From Bacteroidales bacterium (GTDB lineage: Bacteria; Bacteroidota; Bacteroidia; Bacteroidales; F082), in assembly GCA_015489465.1 (NCBI GenBank), contig WFZS01000015.1, positions 1 through 35,705 on the forward strand: a DNA stretch of 35,705 nt, read 5' to 3'. Below the pieces are notes generated by a model. The model was not told where the DNA came from and made no database searches. It worked only from the letters and a program-made list of their open reading frames with translations. Below, piece after piece: positions 9,006 through 16,902 of this stretch (position 1 is the stretch's first letter; every line of letters begins with the position of its first letter). Made by a program: the position numbers and the translations under genes.

Positions 9006-9821
9006 TTGAAAAAATCTTTGTTTTATATCCTGTTACTATTTTCACTGCATTATTCCTATGCAGGAGGTTATGAGTCCCCTACAGGAGCAAGAAGTGCCGG
9101 TTTATGCAGATCGTCCGTAGCATTAAAAGGATTTTGGGGGATTATGAACAACCAGGCGGGAATGTCGCTTTTATCAAGACCCGCCGTTGCTTTTTCATAC
9201 GAGAATATGTTTCTCCTTAAAGAAACTTTTTACGGCACAGCAGCATTTGCGTACCCGACGAAATCAGGTGTTATCGGAGCAACATTCAATTACTACGGAT
9301 ACAGCAAATACAACGAAATTAAATCGGGGATTGCCTATGCCCGCGCTTTCGGAAAATATTTAAGAATAGGTGTTCAACTTGATTATATTAAAACAACCGT
9401 TTCGGAAGGTTACGGGTCAAAAAGCAATGTGACTTTTGAGTTGGGTGTACAATCCGATATTACAAAATATTTGACTTTGGGAGCTTACGTTTTTAACCCC
9501 GTGCTTGTTAAATTATCCGGTTACGGTAACGAACGGATACCTGCAGTTTTCAGGTTCGGTGCGGCATGGCATTTTTCCGCAAATTTTGTTACCACGGCGG
9601 AGTTTGAAAAAAACAGCTATTTTCCTGGAATTATTATTCGCGGGGGCACCGAGTACAATCTGAAAAACATTTTTTTCTTCAGGATGGGAACTTCAAACGG
9701 TCCGGAAATATTCTCGTTAGGGTTCGGGATGAAGCTTAAAAAACTTAAAATAGACCTGGCTTCCACAATGCACCAATCTTTGGGGTTCACTCCGCAAACA
9801 ACGTTATCATACTCCTTTTAA
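9006..9821 (+). CDS. PorV/PorQ-like outer-membrane beta-barrel protein
   Basis: A 271-residue outer-membrane protein. A signal peptide (MKKSLFYILLLFSLHYSYA-GG) follows a TTG start at 9006; no in-frame ATG lies close upstream, so TTG is chosen. The mature N terminus has the motif TGARSAGLCRSSVALKGFWGIMNNQAGMS, split here as TGARSAGL and NNQAGMS, which matches the G-x-R-x-x-x-x-x-x-x-V-A and N-P/Q-A-G pattern of PorV/PorQ and FadL-like barrels. The remainder is alternating amphipathic strands ending in an aromatic residue (LSYSF), as in outer-membrane barrels. It is 6 bases upstream of the helix-hairpin-helix barrel gene and likely co-transcribed. PorV and PorQ serve the T9SS; whether this paralogue does is not shown. 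Confidence 0.75.
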   Translation: MKKSLFYILLLFSLHYSYAGGYESPTGARSAGLCRSSVALKGFWGIMNNQAGMSLLSRPAVAFSYENMFLLKETFYGTAAFAYPTKSGVIGATFNYYGYSKYNEIKSGIAYARAFGKYLRIGVQLDYIKTTVSEGYGSKSNVTFELGVQSDITKYLTLGAYVFNPVLVKLSGYGNERIPAVFRFGAAWHFSANFVTTAEFEKNSYFPGIIIRGGTEYNLKNIFFFRMGTSNGPEIFSLGFGMKLKKLKIDLASTMHQSLGFTPQTTLSYSF

Positions 9822-9827
9822 AAAATT

Positions 9828-11963
9828 ATGAAAAGGAAAACTTTACATATCGCTTTGTGTACATTTTTTCTTGTAATAACAGCAAACAGGGTATTTCCGC
9901 AACATATAGACACAAGTACGGTTTTCCACAGGGAATTTATAACCGATCAGCTTGAAAATATTACCGAAAATATTGATTTGAATATTGATTATTCCGACTT
10001 ACTGGACAAACTTTCCTATTACAGAAAAAATCCCATTGCCATAAACGATAAAGATGAAATAGATGAACTTGAAAGATTGCATCTGCTTAACGTAGTTCAA
10101 GTTAATAACATAAAAAAATACAGAGATAAATACGGTGATATACTTTCCGGATATGAGATTCAACATATTGACGGATTTAACAAAGAGACCGTTGAAAGAA
10201 TATTACCTTTTATAACTTTTAAAAAAGTAACTAATAAAGAACCATTGTCCTTAAACAAAGCACTTAAATACGGACATCATGAACTGTTTTTCAGATACAG
10301 GCAGCAACTTGAGAAAAGTTCCGGATATCTTACCCCTGTTGATTCGGCTGTATATAAACCGGGATCGGTATATTTGGGAAAACCTTTTAAACTATACACA
10401 CGCTACTCATTTTCATATAAACAGCGGATACATGCCGGTGTTACCACCGACAAAGACCCCGGTGAAATTTTTTTAAAAACCAAACTTCCCGATACCTTAA
10501 AAAGCATTATAGGAAATAAAGCCACCGATTTCTTCGATTTTTACTCGGCACATCTTTATTTGGCGGATATAGGCTTTGTCAAAAAAATTGCCGTGGGCGA
10601 TTATCATATTGAATTCGGTCAAGGGTTGAATTTATGGTCGGGGTTGAGTTTCGGTAAATCGGCACAGGGCATTTTTGTAAAAAAATACGGAAGAGGGATT
10701 AGACCGAACACTTCCGTAAACGAAAACAGGTTTTTCAGGGGTTTGGCATCTACAATCAAAATAAAACGATTAGAAATTACAGGCTTTTATTCCAACAATA
10801 ATATTGACGCAAACCTGGTTGAAACAGATACGCTCGACCAACCGTTGATAACAACAATACAAGAAACCGGATTGCATCGCACAATTAATGAACTGAAAGC
10901 TAAAAATGCTATTAACATACAAGCTTTCGGAGGTCACTTAAATGTAACCGGAAAAATATTCAACATCGGTTTCACGGGATATCATACCATATTGAACAAA
11001 CCTTTTTTGCATAGTGAAAAACTTTACAAGAAGTTTGCATTTACCGGCAAAACGGAAACCCATTACGGAAGTGATTTTAACATAACATTAAACAAAGTCG
11101 ATTTTTTCGGGGAAGTTTCTTTAACACAATCGGGTGGTTATGCCTTAATTACCGGTGTTAACACAGGGTTATCAGACAGGTTTTTGTTAACTGTGGCTTA
11201 CAGAAATTACAGCAAGAATTTTCATAATTTTTATGCCATGCCTTTCGGTGCAACACAAAACGGCAGTAACGAAGAAGGAATATACATGGGCTTTACGGCA
11301 TATTTAACAAAAACATTATCACTTTCAGGTTATATAGACCGTTACAGGTTTCCATGGTTAAGATATAATATCGATTTTCCTTCGTATGGCAACGATTATG
11401 TTTTTCAACTTAATATAACACCTTCACACCGTGTAGTTGCTTACATCAAATACCGTTATAAATATTCCCAAAAAAATCTAAAAAAAGATTATGAATACCT
11501 CTCAAAAGTAAACGACATAAACAGGCATAATTTGAGGTTTAACGTAACATGGGAACTTGTAAAACCGTTAATAATGAAAAACCGGGTGGAATATGTCTTT
11601 TATCAAACGGAAAATATGGAAAAAAGTAAAGGTTACTTGTTTTATCAAGATGTTTTGTATCGGCCGGAAAATATCCCCGTGGCAATAACTTTAAGATATG
11701 CACTTTACTACACTGACTCATGGGACAGCAGAATTTATGCTTACGAAAACGACATATTATATGCATTCAGCATACCTGCATACTACGGAAACGGTCAAAG
11801 AGTTTACGGAATGATTTCATATAAAATGAACCGTCACTTTTCCTTTTGGTTGCGTTTTGCACGTACAACCCTGTTTGATAAAAACCACATAGGTTCCGGT
11901 AGCGATATGGTTAATGAAAATCACAAAACGGAAATAAAATTTCAAGTAAGAGTTAAATATTAA
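9828..11963 (+). CDS. Outer-membrane protein with N-terminal helix-hairpin-helix domain
   Basis: A 711-residue exported protein: signal peptide (about 1-24, ending VFPQ), then a ComEA-like double helix-hairpin-helix at about 69-129 (PIAINDKDEIDELERL, then YRDKYGDILSGYEIQHIDGF, then ETVERILPFI), then about 570 residues of aromatic-rich amphipathic strands that look like an outer-membrane beta-barrel and end in the aromatic-terminated VRVKY. Such proteins are widespread in Bacteroidota but have no assigned job. The helix-hairpin-helix fold binds the DNA backbone in ComEA and in repair enzymes, so DNA contact at the surface or in the periplasm is possible but unproven. It follows the PorV/PorQ-like gene by 6 bases and converges on the PorT-like gene with 16 bases between stops. 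Confidence 0.78.
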   Translation: MKRKTLHIALCTFFLVITANRVFPQHIDTSTVFHREFITDQLENITENIDLNIDYSDLLDKLSYYRKNPIAINDKDEIDELERLHLLNVVQVNNIKKYRDKYGDILSGYEIQHIDGFNKETVERILPFITFKKVTNKEPLSLNKALKYGHHELFFRYRQQLEKSSGYLTPVDSAVYKPGSVYLGKPFKLYTRYSFSYKQRIHAGVTTDKDPGEIFLKTKLPDTLKSIIGNKATDFFDFYSAHLYLADIGFVKKIAVGDYHIEFGQGLNLWSGLSFGKSAQGIFVKKYGRGIRPNTSVNENRFFRGLASTIKIKRLEITGFYSNNNIDANLVETDTLDQPLITTIQETGLHRTINELKAKNAINIQAFGGHLNVTGKIFNIGFTGYHTILNKPFLHSEKLYKKFAFTGKTETHYGSDFNITLNKVDFFGEVSLTQSGGYALITGVNTGLSDRFLLTVAYRNYSKNFHNFYAMPFGATQNGSNEEGIYMGFTAYLTKTLSLSGYIDRYRFPWLRYNIDFPSYGNDYVFQLNITPSHRVVAYIKYRYKYSQKNLKKDYEYLSKVNDINRHNLRFNVTWELVKPLIMKNRVEYVFYQTENMEKSKGYLFYQDVLYRPENIPVAITLRYALYYTDSWDSRIYAYENDILYAFSIPAYYGNGQRVYGMISYKMNRHFSFWLRFARTTLFDKNHIGSGSDMVNENHKTEIKFQVRVKY

Positions 11964-11979
11964 ATTTTCTTTTTAAATA

Positions 11980-12606
11980 TCATTTTTTGGCAGTCCCGAA
12001 AGAATAATATACCGCAGCCACCAAAGTATTACTAAACTGACCACGCGGACCTATACTTTGTCCGTCATCATAATTTTTGTCACTTCTTATGTTAATCAAT
12101 GAATAATTAAAACGCATGGAAAATGATAAATAGCGGTTTATCAAATATCTCGCACCTGCATTACCTTGGAAACTTAATCTTGCAGGTCTGTCATAACCAG
12201 GGTAATCACTCAAAACATCGCCGTTAAACTCTTCGTAATAGCCGGCAGAAACACCTACCGAAGGTCCGGCTTCCAATATAAACCGTTTAATCTTATATTG
12301 ATAAAGAAAAGGTACCTCAACATAATTCGTCCTGAAAAGATAAGCATCATAGTCGCCTTTATCGTAATTGGGATTTTTTCTCGAACCTTTCTGAAAATAC
12401 GTAACCTCCATAAAAAAAGCAGAACACTCACCAAATGTGTAACTCACCCATGCGCCGGCAAATATCCCGGCTTTTTTATAACCGCTGTAACCGTCACCGT
12501 CAATCTGACTGCCTACCAAACCGGCGGTAACTCCCCCTTTAAACCCTTGAGAAAATGTTAATAAAGTATAAAATATAAGAACAAACGTAATAAAATACCT
12601 TTTCAT
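11980..12606 (-). CDS. PorT-family outer-membrane beta-barrel protein
   Basis: A 208-residue protein with a signal peptide (MKRYFITFVLIFYTLLTFSQ-G) followed by GFKGGVTAGLVGSQIDGDG, the usual start of Bacteroidota small 8-strand barrels (OMP_b-brl_2/PorT-like). Strand features include RTNYVEVPFLYQYKIK and FILEAGPSVGVSAGYY, a classic pattern for this family, and a near-terminal aromatic (VYYSFGTAKK). It is the last gene of the TlpA/DUF6029/Omp28 group, with 2 bases between it and the Omp28 gene. PorT itself is needed for T9SS assembly in some species, but the broad family covers many unrelated small barrels, so no specific role is claimed. Confidence 0.8.
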   Translation of the reverse strand: MKRYFITFVLIFYTLLTFSQGFKGGVTAGLVGSQIDGDGYSGYKKAGIFAGAWVSYTFGECSAFFMEVTYFQKGSRKNPNYDKGDYDAYLFRTNYVEVPFLYQYKIKRFILEAGPSVGVSAGYYEEFNGDVLSDYPGYDRPARLSFQGNAGARYLINRYLSFSMRFNYSLINIRSDKNYDDGQSIGPRGQFSNTLVAAVYYSFGTAKK

Positions 12607-12608
12607 AA

Positions 12609-13451
12609 TTATTCTTTTATAACAGGCGCTTCCTCAACTTGAACTATTTCTTTATCGGATTTTTTATAAACAAAAGCCACAACATGACTATTTTTTGCAA
12701 CTCCTGTAATGTTATATTGATAAGTAACGGAATATTCTTTACCCGGCTCAATGGAACCGTTAAAAATATCTTCCCCCCAAACTCCGTTAACAGCACCCCG
12801 CAACATATGCATAAAAACAAAATCTTTTATCACAGGGACATCTCCTGCATTGGGGTCGTTATTTTTTTGAGCGGAAACAATACTATCTTCGGTTATACAA
12901 ACTTGAAGCATATAGCTGCCGGACATATCATGAACAAATTTAACTTTTATACCGGTAGTAAGTTTCCCGTTTTCATAACTGTTATCAATATCAATTTTGG
13001 CATCTGCACTTTCGGACAACAAAGAAGCTATTGCTTCACCCCATTTATCCTTAGCTAAAACCACCTCTCCGTTATACTCTTTACGGTTTACCATACCGCT
13101 GGGATATTGTTGAACTCCGAAATAATCATTCCATTGATTTCCCGCTTCGGTTCTGTAATCAGCGGTAAACAGAGTATTAGGCATCGGTTCTGCAAACGGT
13201 CCGGCATGTACAGCCATTAAAACCAGTTGTCCCTTATACAATTCCTTAAGTTCATGAGATGTTATGGCTGCTCCGGCACAATTGACACATTGATGACCCG
13301 TATAATCTTCCAAAAGAACTTTTCTGACAAGAGCGGTAGTATCTCCTCCACCACCCTCATTAGTCTCTTTGTATGGAGGATCTATCTTTTCGCATGCGGA
13401 TATTAAAAAAACAGCCGATAAAAGGAATATAAACAGTTTAAGATTTTTCAT
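12609..13451 (-). CDS. Omp28-related outer-membrane lipoprotein with CxxC motif
   Basis: A 280-residue lipoprotein: lipobox LISAC with the lipidated Cys20, then a Gly-rich linker and a domain starting VLLEDYTGHQCVNC (about 45-58). The phrase YTG-x-x-CVNC is the hallmark of Omp28-related proteins (PF11551), whose N-terminal part has a thioredoxin-like look; here Cys55 and Cys58 form the CxxC pair. The C-terminal half is beta-rich and resembles the substrate-side domain of the family. It is in the same direction as a TlpA-like thioredoxin (upstream) and a PorT-like barrel (2 bases downstream). The CxxC suggests redox exchange with the TlpA-like protein, which is inference. Confidence in the family is high, in the function low. 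Confidence 0.88.
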   Translation of the reverse strand: MKNLKLFIFLLSAVFLISACEKIDPPYKETNEGGGGDTTALVRKVLLEDYTGHQCVNCAGAAITSHELKELYKGQLVLMAVHAGPFAEPMPNTLFTADYRTEAGNQWNDYFGVQQYPSGMVNRKEYNGEVVLAKDKWGEAIASLLSESADAKIDIDNSYENGKLTTGIKVKFVHDMSGSYMLQVCITEDSIVSAQKNNDPNAGDVPVIKDFVFMHMLRGAVNGVWGEDIFNGSIEPGKEYSVTYQYNITGVAKNSHVVAFVYKKSDKEIVQVEEAPVIKE

Positions 13452-13515
13452 ACTTTTTAAATTTCACATGGTTAAGTTATGAAGTATTTTAAAAAAACAT
13501 CATGCTCGTCTCTAT

Positions 13516-15189
13516 TTAGAAACTACTTGATATTGTCAAATAAAAACCGCTTGATGCAGGAACAGCACGGCATACACCTCCCACACAAACAACACCTTCA
13601 CGCTGACGACCGTATGTTAATGAAATTCTTGTGGTTTTTATCGAATATCCTCCGGCAACGGTATAATAATGCAATTTATCGTTATCGTCGGGATTACCGT
13701 AATTCCACTGATCCGATATAGAAGCAAACCAATGAGGTGACAAAGTATATTCCACCAAAGCGGCAGCCCAATCTCCTTTATCCTGCTCGGTAAAAAGACC
13801 TTGGAGTTCCCAACGTAAAGAACTTCTGGATGTAAATTTATAGGTCATATCGGTTATAACAATATTATCATGTATAACCGGTGCTCCGGCATGGCCTTGT
13901 ATTGTTGCTATATCAAAAAGCTGATTTAAATAAATAAAGGTTCCTTTAAACTTTCTGGAAAACTTTTTATGTACCGAAAACCTCACATCCCTCATGAAAA
14001 TATGATCGCTGAATTTGAAAAAATCGGATGTATAACCCAATGTTCCGGGAACATTAATGGCGGAGGTATCTCCAGCAGGTTTTCTAACTATATCATTTAA
14101 TTGAGAGTAGTTAAAAGTAATATCCATACCGTATTTTCCGCCTAATTTACTTTTGCGAGGAACTTTATAATTGACTTGAAACTGGAATCCTATTTCGCCG
14201 TTAGGCTGTGTAGCATAAGGATACATTGATGACAACATATAAGTATTCGGTTCTATTATGGGCGGCAGAAAGTTAATATCCAAAGCATTAGCGGTTTCGG
14301 CCCTGTCCGACTTATAAGAAAAGTTGTCAATCCTTTTGAAAACTCCCAAAATACCCAGTCCTTTTGTAGAATATGACGCATTAAATATAAAAGCGTCCCC
14401 GGGTTTGTATATATAACCGTTTATAGCGGAAGGATCATTTATTTTATGGGCATATTCCGAACTGAAATTAAACTTACCTATGCCGAGATTGAATCTGGCG
14501 GCACCCGATCCTACGTTTCTGGGTAATTTAAAAATGGGATCATTATCCGCCTGGTATTTACTTACGAAACTTCCTCCGATAGACAATCTTAATTTTGAAT
14601 TCTCCATTGAGGTTATCAAATCATTCAAATCTATCTCACCGTCCAAACCTTTTACAATACCCCTGCTGTTTTTGGTATATTTATTCCAAAAAAACCTCTG
14701 AACACCGTAAACTCCTTTTAAAACAACACCTTCTACGGGTTCAAATTGTACTTTTGCACCGTTTAATGAATTATCATATCCCAACGTCCACTCTTGATAA
14801 GTTCTTAATACCAAACCGTTACCGAATTGTTCATAAAAGTTTCCCACGGTAATACTGAACCTTTCGGTATTATAAGAAGCCCACATATAAGGTATTCCCT
14901 GCCCTTCCAATCTTTTATCAAAACCGGCAATGGGTGGAAGATAAGCCTCATACCTTACTCCCGCCGAAAAGTCACCCAAAGTGTAAATAATCTCCCCGAA
15001 ACCGTTCATTGCAAAATTACGTCCGTTTATAAGCGAATCGGTGATACCCATTTTAGTATCGGGGAAATAATACATTCCGTCAACCTCAAAAGAGCCTTGA
15101 ACCCGGGAATTTTCAAGCACTTTACCGAATTGTGCAAATACCGGAACGAAAAAAAACATTAAAACAAAAGCGGTAAAAATCTTTTTCAT
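13516..15189 (-). CDS. DUF6029-like outer-membrane beta-barrel protein
   Basis: A 557-residue exported protein with signal peptide MKKIFTAFVLMFFFVPVFAQ. The mature part starts NSRVQGSFEVDGMYY and has RNFAMNGFGEIIYTLGDFSA and NFYEQFGNGLVLRTYQE, which I associate with the DUF6029 family of Bacteroidota barrels; this naming rests on memory. Long amphipathic, aromatic-rich strands and the terminal YLTISSSF support an outer-membrane barrel. It is 26 bases downstream of the TlpA-like gene and 64 bases upstream of the Omp28 gene. A short CVGGVC segment near the C terminus adds two cysteines, unusual in a barrel and notable beside two redox proteins. No enzymatic motif was seen. Confidence 0.75.
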   Translation of the reverse strand: MKKIFTAFVLMFFFVPVFAQFGKVLENSRVQGSFEVDGMYYFPDTKMGITDSLINGRNFAMNGFGEIIYTLGDFSAGVRYEAYLPPIAGFDKRLEGQGIPYMWASYNTERFSITVGNFYEQFGNGLVLRTYQEWTLGYDNSLNGAKVQFEPVEGVVLKGVYGVQRFFWNKYTKNSRGIVKGLDGEIDLNDLITSMENSKLRLSIGGSFVSKYQADNDPIFKLPRNVGSGAARFNLGIGKFNFSSEYAHKINDPSAINGYIYKPGDAFIFNASYSTKGLGILGVFKRIDNFSYKSDRAETANALDINFLPPIIEPNTYMLSSMYPYATQPNGEIGFQFQVNYKVPRKSKLGGKYGMDITFNYSQLNDIVRKPAGDTSAINVPGTLGYTSDFFKFSDHIFMRDVRFSVHKKFSRKFKGTFIYLNQLFDIATIQGHAGAPVIHDNIVITDMTYKFTSRSSLRWELQGLFTEQDKGDWAAALVEYTLSPHWFASISDQWNYGNPDDNDKLHYYTVAGGYSIKTTRISLTYGRQREGVVCVGGVCRAVPASSGFYLTISSSF

Positions 15190-15215
15190 GTGTGTATTAT
15201 TGAAAATAAGGTATT

Positions 15216-15734
15216 TTATTTTTCGGAAACTTTCTCGCCTTTGGCAATTTTGTCTATAACATCGAAAAGTTCATCTTCCACTCCTTCATAATATGAGGTA
15301 TGTTGATAAACGATGTTACCCTTACCGTCAAGCACAAAAGTATGAGGAATCATGTTTACACTCATTGCACGTTTAAACTCCTGATTGGGATCAAGCAACA
15401 CGTCAAATTCCCAGCCTTTACCGTTTACAAAAGGTTTAACCTTAGATGAAGAACGTGCATCGTCAATAGAAACGGCAATAATTTTAACACCGGTTTCTTC
15501 CTGCCAATCTTCGTATAACTCATTATAAGCATCAAGTTCTTTTTTACACGGTTTACACCACAAAGCCCAAAATGCAATTACAATAGGTTTTCCGTCATTA
15601 TCAATTTTTTGGGTATTGAAAGTCGTGCCGTCAAGAGTTTTGACATTTACCGAAGGTAATTTGCTTCCTTGCGTTTGAGAATAAACACTTATTGACAAAA
15701 TCAATCCGAACAAGACAACTAAAAAGGTTTTCAT
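15216..15734 (-). CDS. TlpA/ResA-like periplasmic thiol-disulfide oxidoreductase
   Basis: A 172-residue exported thioredoxin-fold protein. The signal peptide (MKTFLVVLFGLILSISVYSQ) is followed by a redoxin domain with LPSVNVKTLDGTTF, the active site FWALWCKPC (Cys60-Lys-Pro-Cys63), KIIAVSIDDARSS and the cis-Pro strand MIPHTFVLDGKG. This layout is that of TlpA/ResA reductases that keep exported cysteines reduced. It is the first gene of a four-gene set with the DUF6029-like barrel, the CxxC lipoprotein and the PorT-like barrel, and a -7 promoter box lies about 64-71 bases upstream. The likely substrates are cysteines in the products of the same operon, an inference. No DsbD-type electron donor is present in the window. 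Confidence 0.92.
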   Translation of the reverse strand: MKTFLVVLFGLILSISVYSQTQGSKLPSVNVKTLDGTTFNTQKIDNDGKPIVIAFWALWCKPCKKELDAYNELYEDWQEETGVKIIAVSIDDARSSSKVKPFVNGKGWEFDVLLDPNQEFKRAMSVNMIPHTFVLDGKGNIVYQHTSYYEGVEDELFDVIDKIAKGEKVSEK

Positions 15735-15797
15735 AAAAATAAATTTTTGAAATTAACTGCACTAAAAATAATTTTTAAAATCACGTTAACAAGACTC

Positions 15798-15805
15798 CAA
15801 ATGTA
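15798..15805 (-). promoter_or_regulatory. Candidate -7 promoter box for the tlpA-like operon
   Basis: Minus-strand TACATTTG matches TAnnTTTG exactly, with GTTTT about 19 bases upstream as a poor -33 element. It lies between manA and the TlpA-like gene, giving a leader of about 57 bases. Confidence 0.4.
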
Positions 15806-15830
15806 TTTAAAATAACTTTAAATTAAAACG

Positions 15831-16811
15831 CTATATTACATATATTTCCAAAAGTTTTGATTCGCCTTCGGGGATTAAACTTACCTCTTCTATAAGATTG
15901 GGTATTAAAATTACCTCTCCCCTTTTTAATTCCATCTTACCCTCTTCCCATTCCAACATGGCGTTTCCTTCCACAGCCATATAAACAACAAAAGAATCAA
16001 GCTCTTCGAAATTCTTTAAAATAGGTTCGTTAAATTTCAATAGGTTAGTGGTAAAATAAGGACAACTAATCAAGTCAACGGTAGCATTAAGTTCTTCCTT
16101 GTAATGAGTACGGTAATCGGGGTAATAATTAAAATCTATTGCTTTTAATGCCAAATCGGTATGAAGTTCACGTTGGAGGCCGGCGGCATCAATCCTGTCC
16201 CAATCGTAAATTCTGAAAGTAGCATCCGATGCTTCTTGTATTTCGGCCAATAAAATTCCGGGACCCAGTGCGTGTACCCTTCCGGGAGGTATAAAAAACA
16301 CATCCCCTTTTGATACTCTTTCAAAGTTTAGAATTTCCGTCAGTTTTTTTTGATTGAAATATTGCAAATACTCCTCTCTGGTAACGGGTTTGTTAAAACC
16401 GGTTATCAGTTGGGCATTATTTTCAGATTCAAGGACATACCACATTTCAGTTTTACCTTTACCCATTTTCAGTCTTTCGGCAAGGTCGTCATCGGGATGA
16501 ACCTGAATGGAAAGCCAGTCATTGCTATCCAATAACTTTATTATCAAAGGAAATTGATCCCCGTTTCTTTCATAAACCTTGTCGCCCACCAAATCACCCA
16601 TATAAACTTCAACAAGTTCATTGAGTTCATTACCTTTCAGATAACCGTTGGCAACAACAGAAACGTATTTATGATAACCCGAAACCATCCATGCTTCACC
16701 ACAGTTAGGTAAATTTCCATAGTCAATTCCGAGTTTTGTTTTTATTCTGTTTCCTCCCCATATTTTATCCAAAAACACGGGATTGAATTTCATCGGATAT
16801 AATTCGTTCAT
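15831..16811 (-). CDS. manA: Mannose-6-phosphate isomerase, class I
   Basis: A 326-residue zinc enzyme that interconverts mannose 6-phosphate and fructose 6-phosphate, feeding GDP-sugar synthesis or mannose use. The cupin zinc ligands are Gln103 and His105 in SIQVHPDD, Glu122 in GKTEMWY and His180 in GRVHALGPG; the catalytic Arg200 is in ATFRIYDWDR. The N terminus YPMKFNPVFLDKIWGG is typical. The length fits the short Bacillus-type form rather than the about 390-residue E. coli form. It lies downstream of the SusCD pair but past a strong terminator, so it is probably its own transcription unit. A palindrome sits just upstream of the start. Confidence 0.95.
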   Translation of the reverse strand: MNELYPMKFNPVFLDKIWGGNRIKTKLGIDYGNLPNCGEAWMVSGYHKYVSVVANGYLKGNELNELVEVYMGDLVGDKVYERNGDQFPLIIKLLDSNDWLSIQVHPDDDLAERLKMGKGKTEMWYVLESENNAQLITGFNKPVTREEYLQYFNQKKLTEILNFERVSKGDVFFIPPGRVHALGPGILLAEIQEASDATFRIYDWDRIDAAGLQRELHTDLALKAIDFNYYPDYRTHYKEELNATVDLISCPYFTTNLLKFNEPILKNFEELDSFVVYMAVEGNAMLEWEEGKMELKRGEVILIPNLIEEVSLIPEGESKLLEIYVI

Positions 16812-16830
16812 AATATTTTTTTGTGTAAAA

Positions 16831-16844
16831 ATATAACGTTATAT
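16831..16844. promoter_or_regulatory. Perfect 14-base palindrome upstream of manA
   Basis: ATATAACGTTATAT is a perfect palindrome 19 bases before the manA ATG, inside a larger imperfect inverted repeat (16817-16853 region). It may be an operator, but an AT-rich palindrome this size can arise by chance. Confidence 0.25.
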
Positions 16845-16850
16845 AAAACA

Positions 16851-16884
16851 AAAAGTGCCGTCGCATAAAATGGACGGCACTTTT
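16851..16884 (-). terminator. Strong intrinsic terminator after the SusCD operon
   Basis: A perfect 12-base-pair stem, AAAAGTGCCGTC pairing with GACGGCACTTTT, with a 10-base loop. It starts 18 bases past the SusD stop, and the minus strand continues with a T-rich tract. It separates SusCD from manA. Confidence 0.88.
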
Positions 16885-16902
16885 TATCATTTTTTCCCGA
16901 GA

